A stretch of 46,374 nt of DNA, taken from positions 1-46,374 of the forward strand of contig ONRP01000027.1 in NCBI GenBank assembly GCA_900320245.1. The letters are read 5' to 3'. This document shows, piece by piece, positions 9,553 to 17,220 of the stretch. The first letter of the stretch is position 1. Every line of letters begins with the position of its first letter. A program made the translations under genes and the position numbers. This DNA is from an uncultured Prevotellaceae bacterium. Its GTDB lineage: Bacteria > Bacteroidota > Bacteroidia > Bacteroidales > Muribaculaceae. The notes under the pieces are model-generated. The model was not told the DNA's origin. It was given only the letters and a program-made list of their open reading frames with translations, and ran no database searches.

Positions 9553-10673
9553 TGAGCACCGTCGCTGATGATGACGTTGATCACCTCGGGCTCATGTCCA
9601 TATTTCGCATTGAATTTCGCCTTGGCCGTGGCAATGAAGTTGTCATAGCGCTCTTCCTTGACCAGGTTGATGGTGCAGCCGCCAAAGCCGCCGCCCATGA
9701 TGCGCGAGCCGGTCACGCCACACTCGCGGGCAACGTCGTTGAGGTAGTCCAGTTCCTCGCAACTTACCTCATAGTCACGCGACAGGCCGTCGTGGGTCTC
9801 AAACATGCAGCGGCCCACGGTCTCGTAGTCGCCACGCTCCAGAGCGTCGCACACATCGAGCACACGCTGCTTCTCGCCGATGACATAGCGGGCACGGCGA
9901 TAGTCCTCGCCGCTCACCTTGTCGCGCACGTCGGCCAGCATGGTATAGGTGGCATCACGCAGGGTTTCAACGCCCAATGTGGCAGCCACGCGCTCACAGG
10001 ACTCGCGGCGCTTGTTGTAGGGCGAATCCACCAGTTCGTGTTTCACCTTGCTGTTGAGCAGCACCAGTTTGTAGCCCTCGGGATGGAAGGGGAAATACTC
10101 GTGCTCGAGCGAGCGGCAGTCAAGGCGCATCAGGCAGTCCTTCTTGCCGAAGACGCTGGCAAACTGGTCCATGATGCCGCAATTCACACCGCAGTAGTTG
10201 TGCTCGGTGCTCTGCCCGATCTTGGCCAACTCAAACTTGTCAATCTTGTTCTCGTTGAACATGTCGTTGAGGGCAAAGGCAAAGCAGGACTCCAGTGCAG
10301 CCGATGATGACAGACCTGCACCCAGGGGCACATTGCCTGCAAACACCGTGTCAAAGCCCTTGACAACGCCACCGCGCTTGATGGTCTCGCGGCACACGCC
10401 GAAGATGTAGCGTGCCCATTGCTCCTGGGGAGCGTCCTCCTCGTTGAGGCCAAACTCGCAATAAGCGTCCATGTCCATACTGTAAACGCGCACCTTGTCC
10501 GTGCCGTTGATATTGATGGCGGCCATGATATACTTATCGATGGCTCCGGGGAACACAAAACCGCCATTGTAGTCGGTGTGCTCACCAATCAGGTTGATAC
10601 GGCCAGCCGAGGCATAGACCACGGAATCAGTGCCGAAACGCTGCTTGAAAATCTCTTGAATCTTCTCTTTCAT
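9540..10673 (-). CDS. galK: Galactokinase
   Basis: A 377-residue GHMP kinase that phosphorylates alpha-D-galactose at C1 with ATP, the first committed step of the Leloir pathway. The galactokinase signature GRINLIGEHTDYNGG is at residues 24-38, the GHMP ATP-binding loop PLGAGLSSSAALE is near 115-128, and the C-terminal motif SRIMGGGFGGCTINL is present. Length is normal and there is no signal peptide. It is the first gene of galK-galM-nucleotidyltransferase. No TAnnTTTG element was found in the 140 bases upstream, so either the promoter is weak or regulated, or there is read-through from the DUF4252 gene. Confidence 0.95.
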   Translation of the reverse strand: MKEKIQEIFKQRFGTDSVVYASAGRINLIGEHTDYNGGFVFPGAIDKYIMAAININGTDKVRVYSMDMDAYCEFGLNEEDAPQEQWARYIFGVCRETIKRGGVVKGFDTVFAGNVPLGAGLSSSAALESCFAFALNDMFNENKIDKFELAKIGQSTEHNYCGVNCGIMDQFASVFGKKDCLMRLDCRSLEHEYFPFHPEGYKLVLLNSKVKHELVDSPYNKRRESCERVAATLGVETLRDATYTMLADVRDKVSGEDYRRARYVIGEKQRVLDVCDALERGDYETVGRCMFETHDGLSRDYEVSCEELDYLNDVARECGVTGSRIMGGGFGGCTINLVKEERYDNFIATAKAKFNAKYGHEPEVINVIISDGAHKED

Positions 10674-10814
10674 GTTACTTGATATTATAGATAGTTAATA
10701 TTGATGACATTCCATCGGGTGGTTAGCATTAAACAATGAGGGATGGTTGACCGCAAAAACAAGCGGGATGTACCTCACAGGCACTCCCCCGACATCCTCA
10801 TCCCTTTTCAACAA

Positions 10815-11306
10815 CTACCGGTCAAAGTAGTTGCTCTGGTCGTTGATGATTCGCTCCAGGTTCTCGAGGTTGATGTGGCCGCTGATGACCACCATCACAT
10901 CGGTCATGTCACTGGCATTGGCGATGACGATCTCATTGGCATACTGGCCATCGCGGTGGATGAGCACCGTCCTGTGGTCAAAGCCCTGCTGGCTGGTCAC
11001 AATCTCCTCATAATAGCGGTTCTTGTAGAGATTCTGGAGGTGCTTGCGGAATTTATCGCGAACGTTCGGGTTACATTTGCTCAAGTCAAGCATCTGCACC
11101 GAATTGATGCCGAGGCCGGCGTCAGCCAAGGAGGGCGATATCAGGCGCCCCAACCCCAGCAGTCCGCTACCCACATTGACATACTGGGCATGTCTTGCAT
11201 CGCGCAGATCGTTGATGATGTCATCTGCATTGCGACTCAACACACCGCAGGACATCACCAACAGCGACAGCAACAACATGGTTATTGTTCTCATTGTTTT
11301 ATTCAT
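10815..11306 (-). CDS. DUF4252-type lipoprotein
   Basis: A 163-residue predicted lipoprotein. MNKTMRTITMLLLSLLVMSC gives a signal peptide ending in a lipobox (LVMSC, Cys20). The mature part has the pattern of DUF4252 (a short alpha/beta domain, with SKCNPNVRDKFRKHLQNL, YEEIVTSQQGFDHRTVLIHRDG and EIVIANASDMTDVMVVISGHI). The function is unknown; family members are exported Bacteroidota proteins. The frame is open further upstream, but an AAAGGAA stretch 6 bases before the ATG at 11306 and the signal peptide beginning there support this start. A TAATTTTG promoter element lies 38 bases upstream. It is co-directional with galK but 141 bases away. Confidence 0.75.
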   Translation of the reverse strand: MNKTMRTITMLLLSLLVMSCGVLSRNADDIINDLRDARHAQYVNVGSGLLGLGRLISPSLADAGLGINSVQMLDLSKCNPNVRDKFRKHLQNLYKNRYYEEIVTSQQGFDHRTVLIHRDGQYANEIVIANASDMTDVMVVISGHINLENLERIINDQSNYFDR

Positions 11307-11344
11307 TGGATTTCCTTTCATAACAGTTAAGATTAACAGGTGGA

Positions 11345-11352
11345 CAAAATTA
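11345..11352 (-). promoter_or_regulatory. Promoter of the DUF4252 lipoprotein gene
   Basis: Minus-strand TAATTTTG (TAnnTTTG). No -33 TTTG at the usual spacing. It predicts a leader of about 35 bases. Confidence 0.55.
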
Positions 11353-11551
11353 GGAAAAAATGTGTGACGACACGCATTTTCTTTTCTTAAAATTCCCAAA
11401 AAGACAATAATATCCATAGAATTCAAGCAGAAATCCATAAAAAGAATGGTTTATGCCTGCGTTCAGAAGCGCAAAACACGCCATAGATACGGCTTTGTAA
11501 TCATCACGTCGTTTTTTGTTGCAAATAATCGGCTATGTACAAATAATTTCG

Positions 11552-11559
11552 TAACTTTG
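11552..11559 (+). promoter_or_regulatory. Promoter of pgk
   Basis: TAACTTTG matches TAnnTTTG and ends 53 bases before the pgk ATG. No -33 TTTG at normal spacing. Apart from this and the divergent element at 11345-11352, the 306-base space between the lipoprotein and pgk shows nothing recognisable. Confidence 0.6.
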
Positions 11560-11612
11560 CAGCCTGCATTTGAAAGGAATAGATTAAATCACATAAATAT
11601 TATTTTTTTGAT

Positions 11613-12866
11613 ATGGCTAACATCAATGATTTTAATTTTGCCGGTAAGAAGGCTATCGTGCGCGTTGACTTCAACGTGCCTCTGAATGAAAAAGGTGAAA
11701 TCACCGACGACACCCGCATCCGCGGCGCAGTCCCCACATTAAAGAAAATCCTCGCCGACGGCGGAGCCCTGATCATCATGTCACACATGGGCAAACCCAA
11801 AGGCAAAATCAACCATAAACTCTCGTTGAGCCAGATCACCAGTGCCGTGGCTGCCGCCCTGGAGAGGCCTGTGAAGTTTGCTCAAGACAGTGCCGACGCC
11901 AAGAGCCAGGCCGATGCCCTGCAACCCGGCGAGGTGCTGCTGCTCGAGAACCTGCGTTTCCACCCCGAGGAGGAAGGCAAGCCCGTTGGCATCGAGAAAG
12001 ACGACCCCAACTATGACGCTGCCAAGAAGGAAATGAAGGCTCGCCAGACCGAGTTTGCCAAGACGCTGGCAAGTTATGCCGACGTGTATGTGAACGACGC
12101 TTTCGGCACCGCTCACCGCCGTCACGCCTCGACCGCCGTTATTGCCGACTTCTTTGACAACGACCACAAGATGCTGGGTTACCTCATGGAGAAAGAGGTT
12201 ACCGCTATCAACAACGTGATGAAGAACGCTCAGCATCCCTTCACCGCCATCATCGGCGGCAGCAAGGTATCGTCCAAACTGTCGGTTATCAAGAACCTGC
12301 TCGACAAGGTGGACAACCTCATCATCGGCGGTGGCATGGGCTTTACGTTCGTCAAGGCACAGGGTGGCCACATCGGTGACTCGCTGCACGAGGACGACCT
12401 GATGCCCGAGGCTCTCAACGTCATCGCCGCAGCCAAGGAGAAAGGCGTGAACCTGAGCCTGTCGGTAGCCACTGTAGCCGGCGACCGCTTTGACAACGAC
12501 GCCAACCGCCAGACGGTTGACATCTTCAACATCCCCGACGGTTGGGAGGGCATGGATGCCAGCGAAGCATCGCTTGAGAACTGGAAGAAGATTATCCTCG
12601 ACTCCAAGACCATCCTGTGGAACGGTCCCGTGGGCGTATTTGAGTTTGAGAACTTCGCTCACGGCACCGGCGAAATCGCCAAGTATGTGGCTGAGGCTAC
12701 CCAGAACGGCGCCTACTCGCTCGTGGGCGGTGGCGACTCGGTAGCAGCCGTCAACAAGTTCGGCCTGGCCGATCAGGTATCCTACGTCTCGACCGGTGGC
12801 GGCGCCATGCTCGAAGCCATCGAGGGCAAGACCCTGCCCGGCGTGGCAGCCATCCTCGGCGAGTAA
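11613..12866 (+). CDS. pgk: Phosphoglycerate kinase
   Basis: A 417-residue glycolytic enzyme transferring phosphate from 1,3-bisphosphoglycerate to ADP. The N-terminal signature [17 protein letters not shown] covers about residues 11-27. The substrate segments SHMGKPKG and [12 protein letters not shown], the [10 protein letters not shown] loop, the nucleotide-binding [19 protein letters not shown] and the C-terminal GGGDSVAAV and STGGGAMLE loops are all present. Length is normal for bacteria. It is monocistronic, preceded by its own promoter and followed by a long nested hairpin. Codon use is GC-rich like the other housekeeping genes. Confidence 0.97.
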   Translation: MANINDFNFAGKKAIVRVDFNVPLNEKGEITDDTRIRGAVPTLKKILADGGALIIMSHMGKPKGKINHKLSLSQITSAVAAALERPVKFAQDSADAKSQADALQPGEVLLLENLRFHPEEEGKPVGIEKDDPNYDAAKKEMKARQTEFAKTLASYADVYVNDAFGTAHRRHASTAVIADFFDNDHKMLGYLMEKEVTAINNVMKNAQHPFTAIIGGSKVSSKLSVIKNLLDKVDNLIIGGGMGFTFVKAQGGHIGDSLHEDDLMPEALNVIAAAKEKGVNLSLSVATVAGDRFDNDANRQTVDIFNIPDGWEGMDASEASLENWKKIILDSKTILWNGPVGVFEFENFAHGTGEIAKYVAEATQNGAYSLVGGGDSVAAVNKFGLADQVSYVSTGGGAMLEAIEGKTLPGVAAILGE

Positions 12867-12888
12867 CACTGCCCAACAATGTGCCTCA

Positions 12889-12911
12889 CGCTAAGCCGCT
12901 AAGGCGCTAAG
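12889..12911. repeat. Three spaced copies of CGCTAAG after pgk
   Basis: CGCTAAG occurs at 12889-12895, 12897-12903 and 12905-12911 with 8-base periodicity, just after the pgk stop. It resembles the other TAAG-type intergenic repeats of the window. Confidence 0.65.
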
Positions 12912-12918
12912 TCTATAT

Positions 12919-13010
12919 ATCAGACAACCTGGACAACTCAGCAAGACAATACTGACAACATCAATTGTTGTAAAGATTGTCAACAACTTTGTCCAGGTTG
13001 TCTGATTTTT
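12919..13010 (+). terminator. Nested long hairpin and terminator after pgk
   Basis: An exact 18-bp outer stem (12919-12936 with 12989-13006) encloses smaller stems (GACAAT with ATTGTC, and ACAAC with GTTGT) and is followed by five T residues. It probably terminates pgk. The nested ACAAC-rich layout recurs after pheS. Confidence 0.75.
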
Positions 13011-13046
13011 ATATTGACTGATATGCAGTAATTGTAAAAAAAGCAC

Positions 13047-13054
13047 TACCTTTG
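13047..13054 (+). promoter_or_regulatory. Promoter of pta-ackA
   Basis: TACCTTTG (TAnnTTTG) ends 57 bases before the pta ATG, shortly after the pgk terminator. No -33 TTTG at standard spacing. Confidence 0.6.
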
Positions 13055-13111
13055 TTGCATTGAAATCAATTAACAATCAGTTTTCCTAAAATACTATCTA
13101 ACAAGAGAACA

Positions 13112-14122
13112 ATGGAACCTTTATTTGAGAAACTCAAAAGCAACGCGATTGCCAACAGGCAGCGCATCGTCCTTCCCGAGAGTACCGAACCCCGCACCAT
13201 GACGGCTGCCGACCGCATCATCGCCGACGGCATTGCTGACGTGGTATTCATTGGCGACAAGGCCGACATTATGGCCAAAGCCGCCGAACTTGGGCTCAAC
13301 AACATCGACAAGGCTACGGTCATCAATCCCAACGATGCCGAAGCCGTCGAGAAATATGCGCAACTGTTCTACGAACTGCGCAAGGCCAAGGGTGTGACTA
13401 TCGAGGACGCCCGCAAGAAGGTGCTTGACCCGCTGTACCTGGGTTGCCTGCTCATCAAGGCCGGTGATGCCGACGGCCAGGTTGCCGGTGCGATGAACAC
13501 CACGGGCAACGTGCTGCGCGCCGCCTTCCAGGTATTGAAGACTGCTCCCGGCATCAGCACCGTGAGTGGCGCCTTCCTGATGCTCCTGCCCGAGGGCTCT
13601 CCCTACGGCCACAATGGCGTGATGGTGTTTGCCGACTGCGCCGTGGTGCCCGACCCCGATGCCCAGCAGTTGGCACAGATTGCCGTGAGCGCCGACCGCA
13701 CCGCACGCGCTCTGGCCGAAATCGACGATCCCAAGATTGCCATGCTCAGTTTCTCGACCAAAGGCAGCGCCAAGCATGAGCGTGTCGACAAGGTGATTGA
13801 GGCTACCCGCCTGGCCAAGGAGATGAACCCCAACCTGAAGATTGACGGCGAATTGCAGGCCGATGCAGCCATCGTGCCCAGCGTGGGTGCCAGCAAGGCT
13901 CCCGGCAGCGACATCGCCGGTCAAGCCAACGTGCTTGTGTTCCCCGACCTGGGTGTGGGCAACATCGCTTACAAACTGGTTCAGCGCATCGCCGGTGCCA
14001 AGGCCGTGGGTCCCGTGCTGCAAGGCCTTGCCGCTCCCGTCAACGACCTGTCGCGCGGCTGCAACGAAGACGACGTGTACCGCACTGTCATCCTGACCTG
14101 CAACCAGGCGATTAACAGGTAA
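13112..14122 (+). CDS. pta: Phosphate acetyltransferase
   Basis: A 336-residue PTA/PTB-fold enzyme interconverting acetyl-CoA plus phosphate and acetyl phosphate plus CoA. Landmarks include RIVLPESTEPRTMTAADRI near the start, DPLYLGCLLIKAGDADGQVAGA, VFADCAVVPDPDAQQLAQIA, MLSFSTKGSAKHERVDKV and the C-terminal VFPDLGVGNIAYKLVQRIAGA. It is the short form (about 330 residues) lacking the regulatory N-terminal DRTGG/AAA extension of enterobacterial Pta. It lies 102 bases upstream of ackA, so the two probably form the acetate-producing, ATP-yielding pair. The gap is almost filled by heptamer repeats. Confidence 0.95.
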   Translation: MEPLFEKLKSNAIANRQRIVLPESTEPRTMTAADRIIADGIADVVFIGDKADIMAKAAELGLNNIDKATVINPNDAEAVEKYAQLFYELRKAKGVTIEDARKKVLDPLYLGCLLIKAGDADGQVAGAMNTTGNVLRAAFQVLKTAPGISTVSGAFLMLLPEGSPYGHNGVMVFADCAVVPDPDAQQLAQIAVSADRTARALAEIDDPKIAMLSFSTKGSAKHERVDKVIEATRLAKEMNPNLKIDGELQADAAIVPSVGASKAPGSDIAGQANVLVFPDLGVGNIAYKLVQRIAGAKAVGPVLQGLAAPVNDLSRGCNEDDVYRTVILTCNQAINR

Positions 14123-14124
14123 CA

Positions 14125-14180
14125 GTTAAGAGTTAACAGTTAACAGTTAACAGTTTAGAGTTAAGAGTTAACAGTTAATT
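14125..14180. repeat. Eight tandem GTTAA-type heptamers between pta and ackA
   Basis: Successive 7-base units starting at 14125 read GTTAAGA, GTTAACA three times, GTTTAGA, GTTAAGA, GTTAACA and GTTAATT. The array begins 2 bases after the pta stop codon and leaves 44 bases before the ackA ATG. Confidence 0.9.
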
Positions 14181-14224
14181 GGCTCAAATCATTAAACTGA
14201 AAATTTTTAAAATAAACTCAATAT

Positions 14225-15439
14225 ATGAACATCTTAGTATTGAATTGCGGCAGTAGTTCCGCCAAGTACAAACTCATCGAGATTAAGGAGAACAAGACCC
14301 TCGCCGAGGGCGGTGTTGAAAAAATCGGTCTGCCCGACGGATTCATCAAACTCAAATTTGACGACGGCAGCAAGAAGAACATCGACCTGGGCCTCACCGA
14401 CCACAAAGGCGCCATCAAGGCCATCCTCGACGCCCTCGTTAACCCCGAGTACGGTTGCATCAAGGACCTGAAGGAAATCGACGCTGTAGGTCACCGCGTG
14501 GTGCATGGCGGCGAGAAGTTCAGCCGCAGCGTCCTCATCACCGACGAGGTGAAGGACATGATCCGCGAGTGCTACGGCATTGCCCCGCTGCACAATCCCG
14601 TGAACATGGCTGGCATCGAGGCCATCGAGGCCGTGCTGCCCGGCGTGCCCCAGGTTGCTGTGTTCGACACCGCCTTCCACCAGACGATGCCTAAGGCTGC
14701 CTATATGTATCCCCTGCCCATGGAGTACTACACCACCGACCATGTGCGTCGCTATGGTTTCCACGGCACGAGCCACCGCTTCATTACACAGCGCGTGTGT
14801 GAGATGCTGGGCACTACCCCCGAGGGCAAGCGCATCATCTGCTGCCACATCGGCAACGGCGCCAGCATCAGCGCCATCAAGGACGGCAAGAGCATCGACA
14901 CCACGATGGGCCTCACACCCACCGAGGGCCTGATGATGGGAACCCGCTCGGGCGACGTTGACCCGGGTGCCCTGCTGTTCCTCATGGAGAAGTACAACCT
15001 CACCCCGGCCGAGATGCTCAACATCATCAACAAGAAGAGCGGTGTGCTCGGCATCACTGGACTGAGCAGCGACATGCGCGACGTCGTTGACGCTGCCGAG
15101 GAGAAGAACGACAAGCGCGCTCAACTGGCTCTCGACATGTACGAACTGCGTATCCTCAAGTACATCGGCGCCTATGCTGCTGAACTCGGCGGCGTGGACA
15201 TCATCGCCTTCACCGGCGGTGTCGGCGAGAACCAGTACCAGACCCGCAAGCGCGTCTGCCGTAACCTGGAATACCTGGGTGTGAAGATTGACGAGCCGTT
15301 GAACGACACCCTGTGGCGCGGCAAGGAGGGCGAGATCAGCACGCCCGACAGCAAGGTCAAGGTAGTGGTAGTCCTCACCGACGAGGAATACATGATTGCC
15401 CACGACACCGAGGCCATCATCGAGGGCCGCGAACCGTGA
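14225..15439 (+). CDS. ackA: Acetate kinase
   Basis: A 404-residue ASKHA-fold kinase making ATP and acetate from acetyl phosphate. The acetokinase signature MNILVLNCGSSSAKYKLIE is at the N-terminus. AVGHRVVHGGEKFS, VFDTAFHQTMP, RRYGFHGTSHRFI, the phosphate-binding CCHIGNGASISAIKDGKS, GLMMGTRSGDVDPG and the adenosine-binding TGGVGENQ follow in normal order. The length is typical. It is second in the pta-ackA pair, and a GAGACGCAA-type palindrome just downstream probably acts as terminator. Confidence 0.97.
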   Translation: MNILVLNCGSSSAKYKLIEIKENKTLAEGGVEKIGLPDGFIKLKFDDGSKKNIDLGLTDHKGAIKAILDALVNPEYGCIKDLKEIDAVGHRVVHGGEKFSRSVLITDEVKDMIRECYGIAPLHNPVNMAGIEAIEAVLPGVPQVAVFDTAFHQTMPKAAYMYPLPMEYYTTDHVRRYGFHGTSHRFITQRVCEMLGTTPEGKRIICCHIGNGASISAIKDGKSIDTTMGLTPTEGLMMGTRSGDVDPGALLFLMEKYNLTPAEMLNIINKKSGVLGITGLSSDMRDVVDAAEEKNDKRAQLALDMYELRILKYIGAYAAELGGVDIIAFTGGVGENQYQTRKRVCRNLEYLGVKIDEPLNDTLWRGKEGEISTPDSKVKVVVVLTDEEYMIAHDTEAIIEGREP

Positions 15440-15479
15440 TTTCAAACTACGAATTAAACTAATTATTATTCTCCTCACG

Positions 15480-15508
15480 AAGAGACGCAAGGCCTTGCGT
15501 CTCTTTGT
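15480..15508 (+). terminator. Palindromic hairpin after ackA, copy 1 of a GAGACGCAA repeat family
   Basis: AAGAGACGCAAGG and its complement (15480-15505) form a perfect stem ending in T-rich sequence, 41 bases after the ackA stop. The core AGAGACGCAA is shared with the larger palindrome at 22330-22379. Confidence 0.75.
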
Positions 15509-15587
15509 TTATCAATGTAATACTTCGCTACCTTTTCGGATAAAACGTCTTTCAAAAAATCAAAAAACTATAACCAAATAACACATT

Positions 15588-15923
15588 ACCCGTTGTCGGA
15601 ATTAAGTGAGCGCATAATCCTCAAGTTGGCCGAACAGATAGCCCTCACTGTTATAACACATGGTTTCCTCGGTCAAACTGAGGGCAATGACCTCGAGGTC
15701 GCCGAACCTGGGGACGACCCCACGCCTGGGCATATTGCCCTTGTCATTCACTAAATCTTGGGAGAATTTTTTGCATACTCCAAGAATTCTTACGAAATTT
15801 GCAAACAAGTTGTGCATACGGTGATTTATCTTTAATGATTTTTACCACTAAATTGCTATAAATCAATTCTATACGCAAATCTTTTAAACATCTTTTTATT
15901 AACTTTTTAATCCCGCCAACGGG
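15588..15923. mobile_element. Internally deleted IS982-family element (MITE-like), about 336 bp
   Basis: Imperfect terminal inverted repeats, 15584-15605 and 15907-15928, match at 19 of 22 positions around a core ACCCGTTG(G/T)CGG(G/A)ATTAA. Between them lies only the N-terminal part of a transposase on the minus strand. The transposase reading frame runs straight into the left repeat. No target-site duplication is apparent. The length was taken from the ACCC termini by analogy with other IS982 elements. The element occupies most of the 499-base space between ackA and the next gene. Confidence 0.7.
15602..15817 (-). pseudogene. IS982-family transposase, N-terminal remnant
   Basis: The 71 residues (FVRILGVCKKFSQDLVNDKG, then MPRRGVVPRFGDLEVIALSL and EGYLFGQLEDYALT) match my memory of the N-terminal region of Bacteroidales IS982 transposases, which are normally about 290-300 residues. 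The DDE catalytic core is absent and the frame stops inside the left terminal repeat, so it cannot be active. Whether it can be mobilised depends on a full copy elsewhere in the genome. Confidence 0.7.
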
Positions 15924-15938
15924 TAGTGAAGTATAGTC

Positions 15939-17183
15939 ATGGAAAGACAAGACACAAACTCTCTTTCTTCTGATACAGATATTATTGTTTATCTAGATTC
16001 TCATCGCATATATAAAAATGGATGCAGAGACTTATACATAGACTTTCGGAGCTCAAATGATTGTCAGCGATTTCAAAAAGTTCTTGAAGGGCAGTTTAAG
16101 TATAGTAGTGCTTCCTACCTACATTTAGAATCTATAAAGGTGAAACAACGCCTTGAGTATGATGCTTATTATCGGCTTAATATAGAGGAGCTTAAAAGAC
16201 TAAAATTAAACAAAGATTTAAGATTTGACATCGAAGAAGACTCTTATGTGATAGGAGGACATTATTGTTTTTCAAGAGATGCAGATTATAATGAGATATT
16301 GCAAAAATGCTCATCTGAGGAACAATCTAAAATTGAGATTGAGGAATTCGAAAACTATCATCTTTCTGACATCGATTATTCGCCAGTTTTAGAGCTCAGA
16401 ATGGATGAGATAGAAAAACCGTCTTTATATGTTGCTGATGTTGGCCAGGCTAATTGGAATGAACTGCGAGATAATGAAAAAACTGTGATTGTCTTTGATT
16501 GTGGTTCTCCTCTTAATTATCAGAAGAAGAAAACGGATGAAATATGGAATAATCACAATAAGAGGCTCAAGGACAAACCAGCTACTTTAGTTGTATCACA
16601 TTGGGATATTGACCATTATCATTGTTTAATTCATAGAGAAAACGAATATAAATTATGTTTCTCCTCAGTTTATTGTACACGCCCCAGATCGACAACATCT
16701 CATAGAGTATTCGATGAACTGCGTAAAACAGCAGGTGGAAATTTTTATTGTATTCTTCCTTTTAGTGAATCTTATAATAGATTGTTTTGGCCTCCAATGC
16801 GACTAAAAGCTAGAGGAAATTTTGTTTCCTTATATATGGGTGCGATGTCTAAAGATATAAATGTTTGTGGTTTGGCGCTCTTTTTTGAGGGTCAGGAGAA
16901 AACGGCTCTTTTTTCTGGAGATCTTCGATTAGGTCAATGTTACGATGTCAAAATGAATGAGAATAAGAGTAAACAACACATTCTGATAGTGCCTCATCAT
17001 GGCGGTTTTTGTGGAAAAACTAGCTTGAAGATACATAATCAGATTGCAATGGGTATAATATCTGTTGGTGCCAATAATTCTTATAAGCATCCTAACAAAG
17101 ATGTACTGAAATATCTTATATCAATTAGCCATAATACGATCTTAAGGACTGATAAACATGGAGGTATTGAAGTACAACTATAA
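15939..17183 (+). CDS. Soluble ComEC/Rec2-like metallo-beta-lactamase-fold protein with unknown N-terminal domain
   Basis: A 414-residue protein. Residues 1-160 are not recognised. From 163 the ComEC-type MBL domain begins with VADVGQANW, then HWDIDH at 221-226 (the HxDxDH variant seen in ComEC), SGDL near 326-329, IVPHHGG at 350-356, and SVGANNSYKHPNKDVL with RTDKHGG at the end. No membrane segments or signal peptide, so it is cytoplasmic, unlike the DNA-uptake channel ComEC; nuclease or phosphodiesterase activity is inference. It is AT-rich compared with flanking housekeeping genes, and an in-frame TGA at 15927 sits at the edge of the IS982 remnant, only 10 bases before the ATG. The native promoter may be lost. 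Transfer and a defence role are possible but unproven. Confidence 0.75.
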   Translation: MERQDTNSLSSDTDIIVYLDSHRIYKNGCRDLYIDFRSSNDCQRFQKVLEGQFKYSSASYLHLESIKVKQRLEYDAYYRLNIEELKRLKLNKDLRFDIEEDSYVIGGHYCFSRDADYNEILQKCSSEEQSKIEIEEFENYHLSDIDYSPVLELRMDEIEKPSLYVADVGQANWNELRDNEKTVIVFDCGSPLNYQKKKTDEIWNNHNKRLKDKPATLVVSHWDIDHYHCLIHRENEYKLCFSSVYCTRPRSTTSHRVFDELRKTAGGNFYCILPFSESYNRLFWPPMRLKARGNFVSLYMGAMSKDINVCGLALFFEGQEKTALFSGDLRLGQCYDVKMNENKSKQHILIVPHHGGFCGKTSLKIHNQIAMGIISVGANNSYKHPNKDVLKYLISISHNTILRTDKHGGIEVQL

Positions 17184-17220
17184 TTAAATGTTAACAACTT
17201 GTATTAATAAAATATAAATA

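Noticed and set aside
10733-10806. AGGGATG...CATCCCT inverted pair after the DUF4252 gene
   Set aside because: A 7-bp stem separated by more than 50 bases is likely chance.
11781-12869. 362-codon minus-strand frame over pgk
   Set aside because: A shadow of pgk; the encoded sequence is His/Gly/Val-rich without motifs.
14234-15490. 418-codon minus-strand frame over ackA
   Set aside because: A shadow of ackA, which has all acetate-kinase signatures.
15744-15950. 68-codon minus-strand frame spanning the right IS982-type repeat
   Set aside because: Out of frame with the transposase remnant, spans the repeat, and has no recognisable pattern.
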